Source: Schizochytrium sp. TIO01
Taxonomy: Eukaryota > Sar > Bigyra > Thraustochytrida > Thraustochytriidae
Direction of reading: 5' to 3'
DNA: 64,000 nucleotides
Assembly (NCBI GenBank): GCA_004764695.1
Contig: SMSO01000033.1
Location: forward strand, 821,001-885,000
Below the pieces are notes generated by a model. The model was not told the DNA's origin. It saw nothing but the letters and a program-made list of their open reading frames with translations, and searched no databases. Positions 51,097-62,521 of this stretch are shown here, in pieces (the first letter of the stretch is position 1; each line of letters starts with the position of its first letter). The position numbers and the translations under genes were made by a program.

Positions 51097-51168
51097 TTCT
51101 TTTCATTTCTTTTCAATTTTCTTTTCATTTCTTTTCATCTCATTTCATTGCTTTTCATTTCTTTTTCG
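51097..51168. repeat. degenerate (TTTTCATTTC)n repeat
   Basis: Roughly ten-base pyrimidine-rich units of ttttcatttc type repeat seven or so times with drift. Confidence 0.8.
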
Positions 51169-51306
51169 TTTTAAACTAATGCATGACTCGTTTGGAATGA
51201 GAGGTCGATGTTCGAAACAGGCTTTTTCCAAACTCTTATGCAGAGGCCAAAGCTTTCATAATGCTGTATGGACTTGCTTGAAACCTGCTTACAGGCGGCC
51301 TCAGCT

Positions 51307-51329
51307 GAGAGAGAGAGAGAGAGAGAGAG
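51307..51329. repeat. (GA)n microsatellite
   Basis: About eleven ga units. Confidence 0.95.
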
Positions 51330-51710
51330 CTGTTTCGGTCGGAAGGCCGACGCAGGGAGCTCCTTGTCAGCTGCGTATCGAGGGCTTTCGCAGATGCAGA
51401 CGCGTCGCCATACTTTCGACGCGTGCCTTCCTTCTGCGCCGAGCATTCGAGCCATACGAGCGAGCAGCGAGCGTCTTTTTCTCCATTCCTGAGTTTGTTT
51501 ATTCATTCACTTCTAAGTAAACCTATCAATCAGCATTGTATCCGACTTGGTCGAGAATCGCTCTTCTTGGCAGTCTTACTCCCGTCTTAGTTAAGGGGTT
51601 ACTTCTCATTCTTCTCCTTTCTTGTTTTAAAACCAATATTTGCTTCGCTTAATTGGAAAACCTTTCAACGCCACAGACAGAGGTCACAGGCATATATGAA
51701 AATAATGATG

Positions 51711-51772
51711 ATGTAATGTAATGTAATGTAATGCAATGTAATGCAATGTAATGCAACGCAATTTAACGTAAT
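51711..51772. repeat. (ATGTA/ATGCA)n pentamer repeat
   Basis: About twelve tandem pentamers alternating atgta and atgca, with drift toward acgca at the end. Confidence 0.9.
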
Positions 51773-52362
51773 GAGCACTTTTCTTTGCCAGTGTGCTATT
51801 TTACTTTCTGAAGAAACTCGCTGAAAAGGTGCTTGAAATTCGAGGCAAGCAAACGTAAATAAATAACTGCAGTCGCTGGGACTAACCCTTACTTACACCA
51901 GCCGCCGCGTCGGCGTAGAGCTAACTTCCTCGCCCCGAAGCTCTCTGGTCGCCGTATTCTTGACATAAGCGCGCAGGCCACCTACCGCCTCAGTGCTTGC
52001 TTGCTTGTTGCTTACTTTCTCCCATCGTTACTTCGCTTCCGTGGATTGATTATTCGTTCGTTCATTCTTACAAATAAAGGAATGAACAAATGAGTGAGTG
52101 AGTGAGTGAGTCCATGTGTCGGCGCCTCTTCTCCTTCTTCTTCTTTGATCAGTTTAAATTAAAAATGAGATAAATAAAAACAACTCTTCTTTTTATTTAG
52201 CTTCAACAAGTCGCTTTCATAATCAGCACGAAGTGCCCCTTTTATTCAAGCAGGAGATATGTTAATGGGCCATTTCAAAGAAACCAATTCGCAATTGAGT
52301 GGATTGCGCGTGTTCCTGCTTAGTTTGTCAACGTTTGAAGCCAAGTTCCACACTCACTAAGT

Positions 52363-52420
52363 CATCCATCCATCCATCCATCCATCCATTCATCCATTCA
52401 TTCATTCATTCATTCATTGA
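52363..52420. repeat. (TCCA)n(TTCA)n compound microsatellite
   Basis: Tandem tcca units pass into ttca units over about 58 bases. A (TGAG)n tract at 52091-52111 lies nearby. Confidence 0.95.
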
Positions 52421-52969
52421 GTCCCTCACTTTCTGCCATTCTATCTATCTACCCAGCGCACTATCAGTTTCACTACTCTGGTTTTCGGCCTAAATAAGTC
52501 CGAAGAGGGCCTCGATCTTATCAGAAAGAAAGAAAGAAAGAAAGCAACTTTTAAAAAAGGCGCTTCATCTCCTTTCATTAACCATTAATCGATCGATCTC
52601 TAGCTAGTGAACCTTCGCTTCGCTTCCTTTTCCGCGCCGTCATAAGCGCCTCGAAACTAACGCAGGCGAGGCCCCGTCCGCTCATTTTACGCCAAGTCAT
52701 GGTCCATCACGCTCGCGATATCGCGTGGGGACAGCGAGCGAACTGCTTCTGTGCGAGGCGCTCTAAACCTCTTCGAGGCCATCCTCAGAGCTCGAGGCGA
52801 ATGGCCGTCGAGTCGAGTTTGAAACATGCCATGGATATATATATATATGTATATATATACTACTTTCGCCAGCTCAAGAACCCAAAGACGGGAAGTCAGA
52901 GACCTTTGTTTCCTATTTTCTAAAACTGAAAGCGCTTATTAAAAAAGCAATGAGCTACAGAGAAAGAAT

Positions 52970-53022
52970 GAAACAAAGAAACAAAGAAACAAAGAAACAA
53001 AGAAACAAACAAAGAAACAAAC
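52970..53022. repeat. (GAAACAAA)n microsatellite
   Basis: About six octamer units of gaaacaaa type. A (GAAA)n tract is at 52526-52543. Confidence 0.9.
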
Positions 53023-53768
53023 ACCGGCGCATGCACTTCCTTTTACTGGAAACAAACAGTAGTCCAGCTAGAGGCCTATGTCCTACTACGAGTTCTAGTT
53101 TATAAAGTTAAAGAAGAGGAAGAAGAAACCAGATCGAAGATAGGAAATACGTAGTACTGCTAGCTGCGAATGGTAGCTTCATCCTTGATTTTCTAAACTT
53201 TTTATTATTATTTATTTTTTTAAATTAACATATTGGAAATAAATATGTATATAAACATTCTAAACAAATTCAAGTGAATATAATAATTAATAATTAAAGA
53301 GGTATCCAGGCGAAGGCGAAGAAAGAAAAGATCTCAAGAAAAGATATGGTTCGAGCCGCACCATTCCTTCGCCCCTCTGCACAGACGTAGCTTCGCCTTT
53401 CTAACGTGTGGTATACCTCGCAAGGAGCAGGTTTCCCAACGGAGTTTCCAACAGATGCACCGCCTTGAGTCCCTTTGGCGGCTCATCATTCGAATGACCC
53501 AACAATTCCTCTCAGAAGCTCGCAATTTTTGGCGTTCTTTTAAACGCGACTACTAGGCACCCACCTAGCTGGGCGTCTAGGCTCTAAACCCCATCCAAAA
53601 CTCTTCTCTCCCCGTGCGCTACCCCGCGTCTACCGTTTTCCCTAGCCGTGCGCGCGCTGTCCCGAGGTAGCTGGACCATTGGACTCCTTCCATCCATCCC
53701 CTTCCTTCCTTTGGCTCTGATGACTCTTCCTCTCTCATACATATTTATTTACATTCGTCCATGATAAC

Positions 53769-54071
53769 ATGGATGATGAAGACGCCTATCCATCCGTACC
53801 CACTGCTACTGCTACGTTTGGAGCTGCTCGCAGCCCTGGCGATGACGACGAGCTAAAAAGCCGTCTCCGCCACGGACCCTCTCAGACCGCACTTGAAACC
53901 TGCTCGAAACTGCTCGAAACTGCTCGCGCGGAGCGGAAATCCGCATCGCAGAAGCCGCTTTTGCTCGCCCCCCGAACGCCCATTCCCAGCTCAAGCAGGG
54001 CGCTCCAGATATCCGCGAGAACTGCCTCCACCTGTACAGTAGAGGCTATGTGCCTCCCTAGCACGTCTTGA
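53769..54071 (+). CDS. possible 100-aa ORF, unknown
   Basis: ATG-initiated frame in a CC-rich context, starting MDDEDAYPSVP and containing a short amphipathic helix (ETCSKLLETARAERKS). It ends just before the large GAATGAAGGAAT tandem repeat. It could be a first exon or chance. An antisense frame of similar length spans the repeat, so coding is not established. Confidence 0.2.
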   Translation: MDDEDAYPSVPTATATFGAARSPGDDDELKSRLRHGPSQTALETCSKLLETARAERKSASQKPLLLAPRTPIPSSSRALQISARTASTCTVEAMCLPSTS

Positions 54072-54090
54072 AGTGAGATGAAAAAAAAAA

Positions 54091-54253
54091 AGAATGAATG
54101 AATGAAAGAATGAATGAATGAACGAATGAAAGAATGAATGAATGAAAGAATGAATGAAGGAAGGAATGAAGGAATGAAGGAAGGAATGAAGGAATGAAGG
54201 AATGAAGGAATGAAGGAATGAAGGAATGAAGGAATGAAGGAATGAAGGAATGA
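54091..54253. repeat. large GAATGA/GAAGGAAT tandem repeat
   Basis: About 163 bases of tetramers gaat, gaaa and gaag, with a regular gaaggaat arrangement in the right half. It is the longest tandem repeat in the window. Confidence 0.95.
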
Positions 54254-57200
54254 TAGGGCTGAGATCGCAGAAGAAGTGGCCACCAAACAAGATTTCCTCA
54301 GCTGAGGCGGTCCTCGTGCCCACGTAGGCACCTGTAGGTGATGGTGGGGACTCTGAATAATGGCGGATTCCTCTTTCTTGGCTTTCTGATTTAGAGCAGA
54401 GGAACCTCTGTAATTGAAACGTTGCAATTTGGTAAACATACATGGTGGGCAGACGGACGCAAGGGCCGACTGACAGTATGGGTCTGTCTCCTTTTTGTGG
54501 GTGGCTCAGAGAGAGAGAGAGAAGGGGGCGTGAAAAATGAAAAAATTAAAAAGAAAAAGGGGGTTTTGCTTTATTTTGTTTGTTCATTGGTTTATAGATA
54601 AACAGTATGTAGGTGCTAGAAGAAGAAGTTTCATTCTTTAGAAAGTGGCGGTCGAAGTCTTTACTTTGTTGGTTTTGGCACGAGTGGAGGTGCTAGTGGA
54701 GAGTAAAAGGCCATACGCCATAGTGTGCTCAGGAAAGAATGCTTAAAGCCTATGAGAGCTTTGGATTCTGCAAATAAGGAAGAAGAGCGGCATGGAGAGG
54801 AAGGTTGAAGCAGCTTAGTACCAAAAGCACTTTTAAGCAACAATGACAAACCTTGAAAAGCAACGACCTGAAAGCAAAACTAAAGAGCTTTAAGCGAATA
54901 ATCGAAGCGAAGTTATAATACACTATGGCATCTACAATCACCCCGGGACACGCCTGATTCTGAAAAAGGGGTCGATCCAAACGATGGATCTACTGCAAGT
55001 CTGGTTTTAACTCGGCAGTACCTCGTCATCGGTCGAAGAAATGGCCGCTATTACAACTCCTGAGCCCCTTCTTGACTTTTTTTTTTTTTTTTTTTTAAAT
55101 AAATATTTTAATAAATATTTTATATAATATTTTTTCTAAATAATGGTTCTCAGTTTTCCGGATCAAGACAAGTTCTACTGCTTTGAATTGAAGTCTTCAC
55201 GCTTGTATACCCAAAGTTTGGCCAATACCTGGTTAATATAATGCACCTTTGGCCGTCCGATGTTCTGTGTTTAGCTAGCAACCATACCCCATCCGCCATA
55301 ACGTCTCGCACAAACGGAGGCCTCCCTTCAATTAAAGCCAAAAGTCGGAGACCGTCGCGTTCGAGCGCCTTTTATAAAAGCGCAGGTTTAACAATTCTTT
55401 GTCTACAATCTCTCGGCACTACCTAGTAAGTATTATTAATTATAGTAGATGCTAAACGAAAAGCTATATCTTCCACGAGCAAGGATACTGAGGACAACTA
55501 CCAAGTGTTTCCTCCTGCTATTACTACCTCTGCAGCGGCTTGTGTTTTCATAGTTGTTAGTTAGCGTTTACCTCCCACAAGTGCTTCCTATTGAAGGAGA
55601 CTCGTCATTTTCTTTTTTTTGCTTTTCTTTTCAGAGCTCTTAGGCATACCTAGCCATGGCTAGTCCTTTCCTTCTCAAGCTTTACTTTTTAGTTACTCTT
55701 TTAAAGGAAAAAAGGGCAAACGAAATTTCGCATGATAGGGATGAGGCCAAGCCAGCGACCCTCTGCAGCTGCTTGGAGCTTGCTTGAGACGAGCGTCAGT
55801 GCAGAGCCAATGGAGCTGATTTCTAGCCGCTGCCGTCTTCTTTTTCAAGGCGTCGCGATGCTGTTGTCTTGGCGGAGACTTGTTTGCTTACAATCGATCA
55901 TTCAGACTGCCATACAACTGACTGAAAACTTGGATTGCAGCGATGAGTACTGTTGCATATTGCTAGTTTCAAGAAATTATACTAACTCTAATTTTAAAAA
56001 CAAACAGTATAAGATCATCGAAGGCAGGACTCAGAGCGAAGAAGCACGGAGAGGCCGGGCTCGCGAGGCGACCGTTTGAAAGCAAGGCGGCTCTGAGTAT
56101 CCTTTTGCGTTTGAAGGGCCGTCTCAATTGCGGCAGGGGAGATCTTTGAAATCGAATGGCGGTAGATTCCGGCTGACCTGCAAACGAATGACAAGAAACT
56201 AACCATGGGCGATCTTGAGACACCGCGAACTGCATCCACCCATTCATTCATTCTCCATATACCAAGCCACTTTAACTATTTTATTATTATTATTATTATT
56301 ATTAATATCAGAGCTCTTTCTCCCTAGCTAGGAGGTCTGTTTCTATTTAGAAAATTTAAATATATATATTCGAAATATAATTAAGATATAGGTAAGGTTT
56401 TATTAAAACATTTTTTTTTTGGGCGAGGTTAATTAAGTTTTTAATTTTTTTCCTTTTTTTTAATTTTTTTTTTTTTTTTAAAATTAATAATATAAAGTAG
56501 TTTTGGATGATCATTAAGAATTAATTAAACTAAAATAATCGTAGCAGATTGTTAAGGGGAATAAGAAAGCGCCATGCTTGATAACAGAGGACGACGACCT
56601 CGTGCGGTTCTAGAGCACATGGATTGGTCGAATCGTAAGTGAGATTATCCATTTATCCATATCAACCCTGAAATATTCGCAAGCGAGACGGAGACTTTCT
56701 TGGTACTTAGTTTACAAGTCGAGTTAATCGCCCATTTGTGGTTTGCGTAAGGCAGATTTCTGGCCAGAATCGAACAGCGCTCGTGCGCGAAGAAAGCCGG
56801 AGCTATTTTGAAGAAGGTAGATACTCAGATAGTAGTAGTATTATTTTTTATTAGTATGTTCTTTTTCGGGATTAAAGAAGACAATCCCCACGTCTTGCTT
56901 GCTCACCGTTCAAGACTAGGGCTATATTCATGTGTTGGAAATGAGATCCAATCACCCCAAAGCTGAGCAGCAAATATTCGATCGGCGCCAAGGTATCTAT
57001 TCTCTTGGCTGTGAACTTCTGACTGGACTTGTAGTTGAAGTTGAGGGATAGTTCGCAGTTGATCAAACAAATGTATGCATTCTGTGATGATGCTAAAGAT
57101 GGTCACGACTATGCTCTTTGTAAGGACTACATCCACGTTACAGCCACCCTTTTGACCAACTTTTGTCAAGTCCTGGCTACTTGCACATGAGCTCATCATT

Positions 57201-58711
57201 CACTGCGAGCTTTACGCAGTACTTGGTCTCAGCGCTAAATGCGTGGGCGCGCCTCATAAGCGCCACGCCGTCTGCATAATAAGAGCGCCAATTTAAAGGT
57301 AAGGAAAGGCTTTCACGTGAGCGCGACAGTAGTTTTACAATTTTGGATGTGCTCAAGAACAGTCATGGCATTTGTCGTTGTTACGAGGACAAGTATTAGC
57401 TCCAGCACATTATGGAATCGCCACGAGTTTTGCTTCTGGGGAAATGCCCATGATATGTATACCCCAGCGTCTCGAAAAGGTCTTCCAGAGAGCGAGCAGA
57501 GCGAACAGAGCGAGCAGAGCGAGCAGGAGGACGAACAGGATTTTGCAAATGAATGTACATTTAGAGACTGACAAGTAAAATATTACGAAGAAGAGCATTA
57601 AGGAATTCATCAGCCACTGCATGCTTAGACAATAAATATCGTGGAAAAGACGTTTAAAATATAGTTGGCCGATGGCTCCGCGTGTCCAAGCCTATATCTT
57701 CTCTCATGATTCGTGAGTGCCACTCATGGCCATGCAAGCAAATGCTGCCAATCTATTGATCCACTTCATCAGTCTACTCAAATCAAACAGGTATACTATG
57801 ATATGATATAATACAAGGTACATCTGCTTCGTTTGCCATACTATGAAATGATTGACGTAATTTCCGAGCTAAAAAAAGAAAAAAATCCTGCATTATTTAC
57901 GATTTGAAAATACTCACTTTCCATTTTATCGATGGTTTTACTTTATTCTTTAAGATTTAAACAGAAATGAAACATTTATAAATTAAAAAAAAAAATAAGT
58001 AAAATAATAATGACAGGAAATTGAAAGTAATAGAATATAAATTTTATGAATTCTAGTAGAGGCTTAGAGTAGCGGGTAGTCAACTTGCCAAGGTCGCCCT
58101 TTTCTCTGCACAGGGGCGAACGTGGCGAGACTTTTAACAGTGACTCGCTCAGTGCGAGAAAATTGCTTTCGTTCGAATCGGGGCTCCATCGGATCGGGCA
58201 AAAAGGGCAAAAGCCAAGGAAGAAAACACACGAGGCCAGCTAGTACCCAGATAGTCAGTCCCTAGTACCCACGCTGGCCATCTTCAACTAGCACAGAAAC
58301 CAAGCACGAAGAAGCATCGAAGACCAAAACAGAGGCACATCCGCGATAGACGCAGGGATCTACCCATCCCTCAGTGCGGCAACTCGGGCCAAGGGCCACC
58401 CACATATTGAGCGAGCCCTCTCTTGAAGTTGATTCAACGAAGTTATGCAAAGAGGGGGCCCAGCTATAGTGGATAATGGATGGTCTTTGCATTTTATTTC
58501 AAGTTGCTGTAGGTAGGTGAGCAGAGCAGGCTTAGGAAAGTACCTATGTGGCGCCTAGCACTGCCAGCAGAGTCTCGGCGACGGGGCTAGGGAGCAGATA
58601 GGCAAATAGGTAGAAGGAGGATGCCACAGAGGTGCTGTGAGTGATTTGGTAGTGAGAGGGCGGCAAAGAAGACCGACGATTCTTCCATTCACGGCAAAGA
58701 CCCCTTTAGTC

Positions 58712-58743
58712 AACTCACTCACTCACTCACTCACTCACTCACT
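58712..58743. repeat. (TCAC)n microsatellite
   Basis: Eight tandem tcac units. Confidence 0.95.
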
Positions 58744-59202
58744 TCCTAGTTCAAAGGAGCAGCAGAGACTAAGACTTCGTTGTTTGTGTCCTCCCTTTCT
58801 GGTGGAGCGATTGCTCGATTGATTGATTGATTGATTAATCAGATTGATCTGCACTCGAGATATCACGAGTGACGCTGCAAGTTTTGGCCATGACGGCGCA
58901 CTGCTGAAGGGGCCAAACTCTGCGAGCTGCCGAGGAGTTGGTGATGCTTTCGTACGCCGTTGGAAACTTGTGTTTTACAGACAAAGGCAGTGATGAATAA
59001 TGGTACCTGCATTGCATTGCTACATAGCTACATACCTACCTCTGACCCGTACGAGTGGCTGGAAATGGCCGCTTTCTTCGGAGAATGAACTCAGCGAGAG
59101 CACCGCTGAGTGAAGGCATTAACTTTTCATGATAGATTGGGCAGTCGGCCGCTGAGTGGACCTGTTACAGCACCGTAGAATAGCAGGCGCTGTTTATCCG
59201 TC

Positions 59203-59298
59203 CATTCATTCATTCATTCATTTGTTTATTTATTTGTTTATTCATTCATTCATTTGTTTATTTATTCATTTATTTGTTTGTTTATTTATTCATTTATA
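59203..59298. repeat. (TTCA/TTTA/TTTG)n compound microsatellite
   Basis: About 96 bases of att-c/a/g tetramers in mixed order. Confidence 0.95.
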
Positions 59299-62076
59299 AA
59301 GAGCGAGAGAGAGTCGCCGTGCCACGTCCGAGAAAGGTAGGTAGGTACCTGCCTCAAGGGTAGCAAAGCAGCAGCGATGCCTTTGCATTAAATGTGCTTT
59401 GAGGTTTGCAAAAGTTTAGGACTTCAAGAGCAACATCTCAGCAGCCGAAGTAGTGAGAGCACTGTCTGTTCCTAATTGACTGGTACGTACCAATGCGGAA
59501 AACACGGCTTTGTTTTCCTCGGAGTCAGAGCAAAAAGGCTGAAAGTGCCTCGCATTGTTTTCCTCCACAGCCGCTGACACCAATCCAGCGAGGAAATAAG
59601 GGAATAGGGCGGTGTACACCAGTTTTATACGGCAAAAACACGTGGTACGCTGAGAGAGAGAGCTGGTTAATGAAAAGGTATTTCCTGTTTCCTGAAATTG
59701 TTTTTAAATTTAAAATTAGTATTATTAATTTTTCGAAATAGCACTTTTCATCCAGTGAATCGTGAAAGTAGGTTTCATACCTTTAATTAATAGATAGACC
59801 TGGTAAGAATTTAAAGGGAAAAAAAAAAATGATTAAAAAAAAAAATACTAGACACTAGAGAGGGAGGGGGACTTTTACCTATTTCCTTTATAGTAGTAAA
59901 TAGATAAATATCTGCAATCACGGTATGTGATATATAAACGGGAAACGTTGTTAATTTTAAAAATAAAAATAAAATTAATTAAATGAAGGAGAGGCTCGAC
60001 CAGACAGCACGCGAACAAGGAGGAAAACATAGACGAAAGCACACCAGACACTAAAGGTACTATAGTATGTATCTAATCTTACGCACCTAAGGAAGATAAA
60101 GTTATCTATTCACGTAGTGTAGCGATGTTTGCACACGTGAGGAGCTTGGACAGGCAAACAACAAGAAGCGCATTCCTCGAAAATTATTAACAAATGGTGC
60201 TGCTACTTTCCAGCACGTCCAGATTCACTTTTGATAGCTAGCTTCGAGCAAAATGACAATTGACATTATTATGAGCACCTGTTCATCAATGCCTATAGGC
60301 ACGATTTATGATGGTTTTGCCCCTATGAGTTGAACCAACTTTAAACTTGTCTTGTCATCAGATCCTGCCTTACCAAATGCACACCGCACGCGGCATGTGG
60401 AGACTCGCTTTATGGAAATTAGCCCTTTTGGTTGTTGACTTGAAAACGGTGACTTGCTGCTATGAAGCCGGGCGGGCTCAAAGGTGATGCAAGATTTCCT
60501 GAGAATGTTGTTTACCATGTTGATCTGTAAGATGCGTATTTAGGGATTAAAACCAAACACATCGATTGCATCAAGACTTCTTTTATTTATTCAAAAACTC
60601 ACTGGGCAATCGAACTGTTGAAGAGGCTGTTCAAAGAGCCCAAGATCCTCCATGTTATCCTGCGAGTCTCTTGGTCGTTGAGATCTTCTTGTGCACCTAT
60701 GGCTGGTGGTCTGGGGATCGTGCAAAGGCCGGATATTTATATCAATGATTTGTAAGTCAGGCTAGTTTTGTAAGCAAGGCAATTTATGACGCGGTTGCGA
60801 GAAGTGAATCTGGCCTTCCATGAAGAACTTACTTGGGCATGCGACCACTCTGAAAAGCTTGTGCGTTACTAAAATTCTACTCTTCGAAAGATATGCAAAT
60901 TTCTATTCCTTAAACTGAATCAAATGGTACTTCATATTTTGCTTGCAAACATCTTAACTCGTTGAATGAATAGCTCTAGGTCATTTGTCGATCTCCGATC
61001 AGCCTGTTCGATGCCATACTGATTGCTTTCATAGTTTTTCTTATATCTATCAATGTGCGCACTCATTGAAAATATAGCAAAGTTTTTCCCTTTTATTCTC
61101 CAGAGCTCGTTAAATACTCCATCCATCATGAGTTTTGGAGATTTAGAAAGTAACCATTGTCATTCGAGCGAGCTTGAACTAGGTAGGTAGGTATCTTTTT
61201 ATTTATTATTGTTTACAATATGTATATCTATATGCAAAGAACTAAGCAAGCCGCTGTTAGAAGGAAAAAAAGATGCAGGTATTTATCATGGGAATGCTTT
61301 CTTCTAGCTAGATCTAGATTACCTTGTAAATGGTCCAGTATTCTATTATTGCTGCTAATTCGACTCGTAGGCTTGAAGTGTTTTTTCTTCTTTCTGACCT
61401 CCTTGTCCGTACCTATGCAGGTACTTACCTAGGCGCTACCACCTGTGCATTACCTTTTCTTTCTAATGATCAAGAGTACTTACTACCTAGCTAGCTCTGC
61501 CCTTGCCTGAGCACTGGCTGCAATTCCTTCTACCCTCTTCAAAGACAGAATGGATTTCGTCATGCCGGCACGAAAGAGTATTTTATTCTTATTTAAAACT
61601 TTAATTAAAATAGTATGATGATTATTTATAATTAGTTACTTTAAAATAAACATACTGGTCTTCGCAGTACCTACTTTCAAGTTCTATGTGGACGGATGGA
61701 TGGACGGTCAGAGGTTATGAGTTATGAAATCTTGTAGCTTGAGTAAAAACTCGAGCCAAAACATCCAATCAGTCATTCCGCAAATGAACACTTTTGTACT
61801 AAATATGATGGAATTTCAACGCGAGTGAAACTTAGTTATGAGTGATGTATTATAATCGAGTTCATTCATGCCTTACCCAAGTACGGCTCTTTTTTTAAGG
61901 ATACGCGCGTGCCCTGGAAAACCTCATTCATTTATTGTTTAGTCAGAAGCCATCCTTGGGGAAATCTTTCCTTGAACTTGAAAATTGCTGGAAATAAATT
62001 ACTTAAATATCATTTCTGTTGTTGCCATACGTAGATGCCTTTGCAGTGCTGCCCCATGTTTTCTAAACAGATCATA

Positions 62077-62226
62077 ATGAACAAGACAAGAACAATTGCC
62101 GCTCTGCGCTTATTAGGTGTCATTGGTTTCCTTTTGCTCCTCAGCCTCTGCGTATCCGACTTCACTTTTAATCTAAAAAACCTTCGTTGCAAGAAGGAGA
62201 AGAAGAAGAAGAAGTCGCACTGCTAA
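62077..62226 (+). CDS. possible 49-aa secreted or anchored small protein
   Basis: ATG frame with a short basic start (MNKTRT), an uninterrupted hydrophobic core (LLGVIGFLLLLSLCV) typical of a signal peptide or single membrane anchor, and a Lys-rich tail encoded by an AAG repeat. A longer in-frame start exists at 62035. It may be the first exon of a spliced gene continuing into the GC-rich sequence downstream. No homolog is recognised. Confidence 0.3.
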   Translation: MNKTRTIAALRLLGVIGFLLLLSLCVSDFTFNLKNLRCKKEKKKKKSHC

Positions 62227-62260
62227 CTCACTCCACTACGATGGTTGCAGGTGTCTCGCT

Positions 62261-62294
62261 ATGGATTCAGCAGCTCGAGCAGAACAACATCATC

Positions 62295-62332
<38 letters not shown>

Positions 62333-62521
62333 GAAAAAGAAGCAGACGATTTGTCCGTGAACGGCGGAGAGAGCAAGAAAGTCGCAGCACGCAGTCAGCG
62401 ATCTTCAACGGGTTTCCCCTCCGTAATCCCGGGTTGCGAGTTGGAGAAGGCAAGCGCGCAACGAGCGGTTCCGGGCGGCGACGTAACTGCGGGGACCCCC
62501 GGTGATGGTCTGGCCGTCTGA
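62261..62521 (+). CDS. possible 86-aa polyglutamine ORF
   Basis: ATG frame starting MDSAARAEQHH and running through a CAA repeat that encodes about 13 Gln, then a polar stretch. It follows the 49-aa frame by 34 bases and a GGTTGCAG acceptor-like site at about 62251. Overlapping frames on both strands are open too, so coding is uncertain. Confidence 0.25.
62285..62332. repeat. (CAA)n microsatellite
   Basis: About 15 caa units, in phase with Gln in the 62261 frame. Confidence 0.95.

Larger units (their letters stand above)
50150..53768. other. gene-poor microsatellite-rich region, part 1
   Basis: Starts with the AMT 5' region (to ~50450). From 50.6 kb on it is a succession of simple repeats and AT-rich spacer. 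Frames on either strand at 50399-50929 and 51171-51520 are built partly from repeat units and show no domain. No gene supported. Confidence 0.6.
54254..62076. other. gene-poor microsatellite-rich region, part 2
   Basis: Nearly 8 kb without a supportable gene. AT-rich stretches (55080-55140, 56280-56560, 57950-58050, 59700-60000) alternate with more mixed sequence. Short ATG and non-ATG frames (e.g. 55732-56079, 57317-57571, 60566-60748) have no domains and several are built from repeats. Further simple repeats: poly-T 55077-55096, (ATT)n 56279-56304, GAGCAGAGC nonamers 57489-57527, (GATT)n 58817-58836. Elements of gtaggtaggtacc type occur near 58510, 59336, 61184 and 61415. Confidence 0.6.

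Noticed and set aside
53882-54443. 185-aa and 150-aa minus-strand ORFs with Ser-Phe-Ile-His/Pro repeats
   Set aside because: They are translations of the GAATGAAGGAAT tandem repeat, open in more than one phase.
57317-57571. 84-aa ORF with Glu-Gln-Ser repeats
   Set aside because: The repeat is a translated GAGCAGAGC nonamer array; the rest has no features.
58130-58200. Possible tRNA (gttcgaatcgggg)
   Set aside because: No matching upstream stem or cloverleaf; single motif only.
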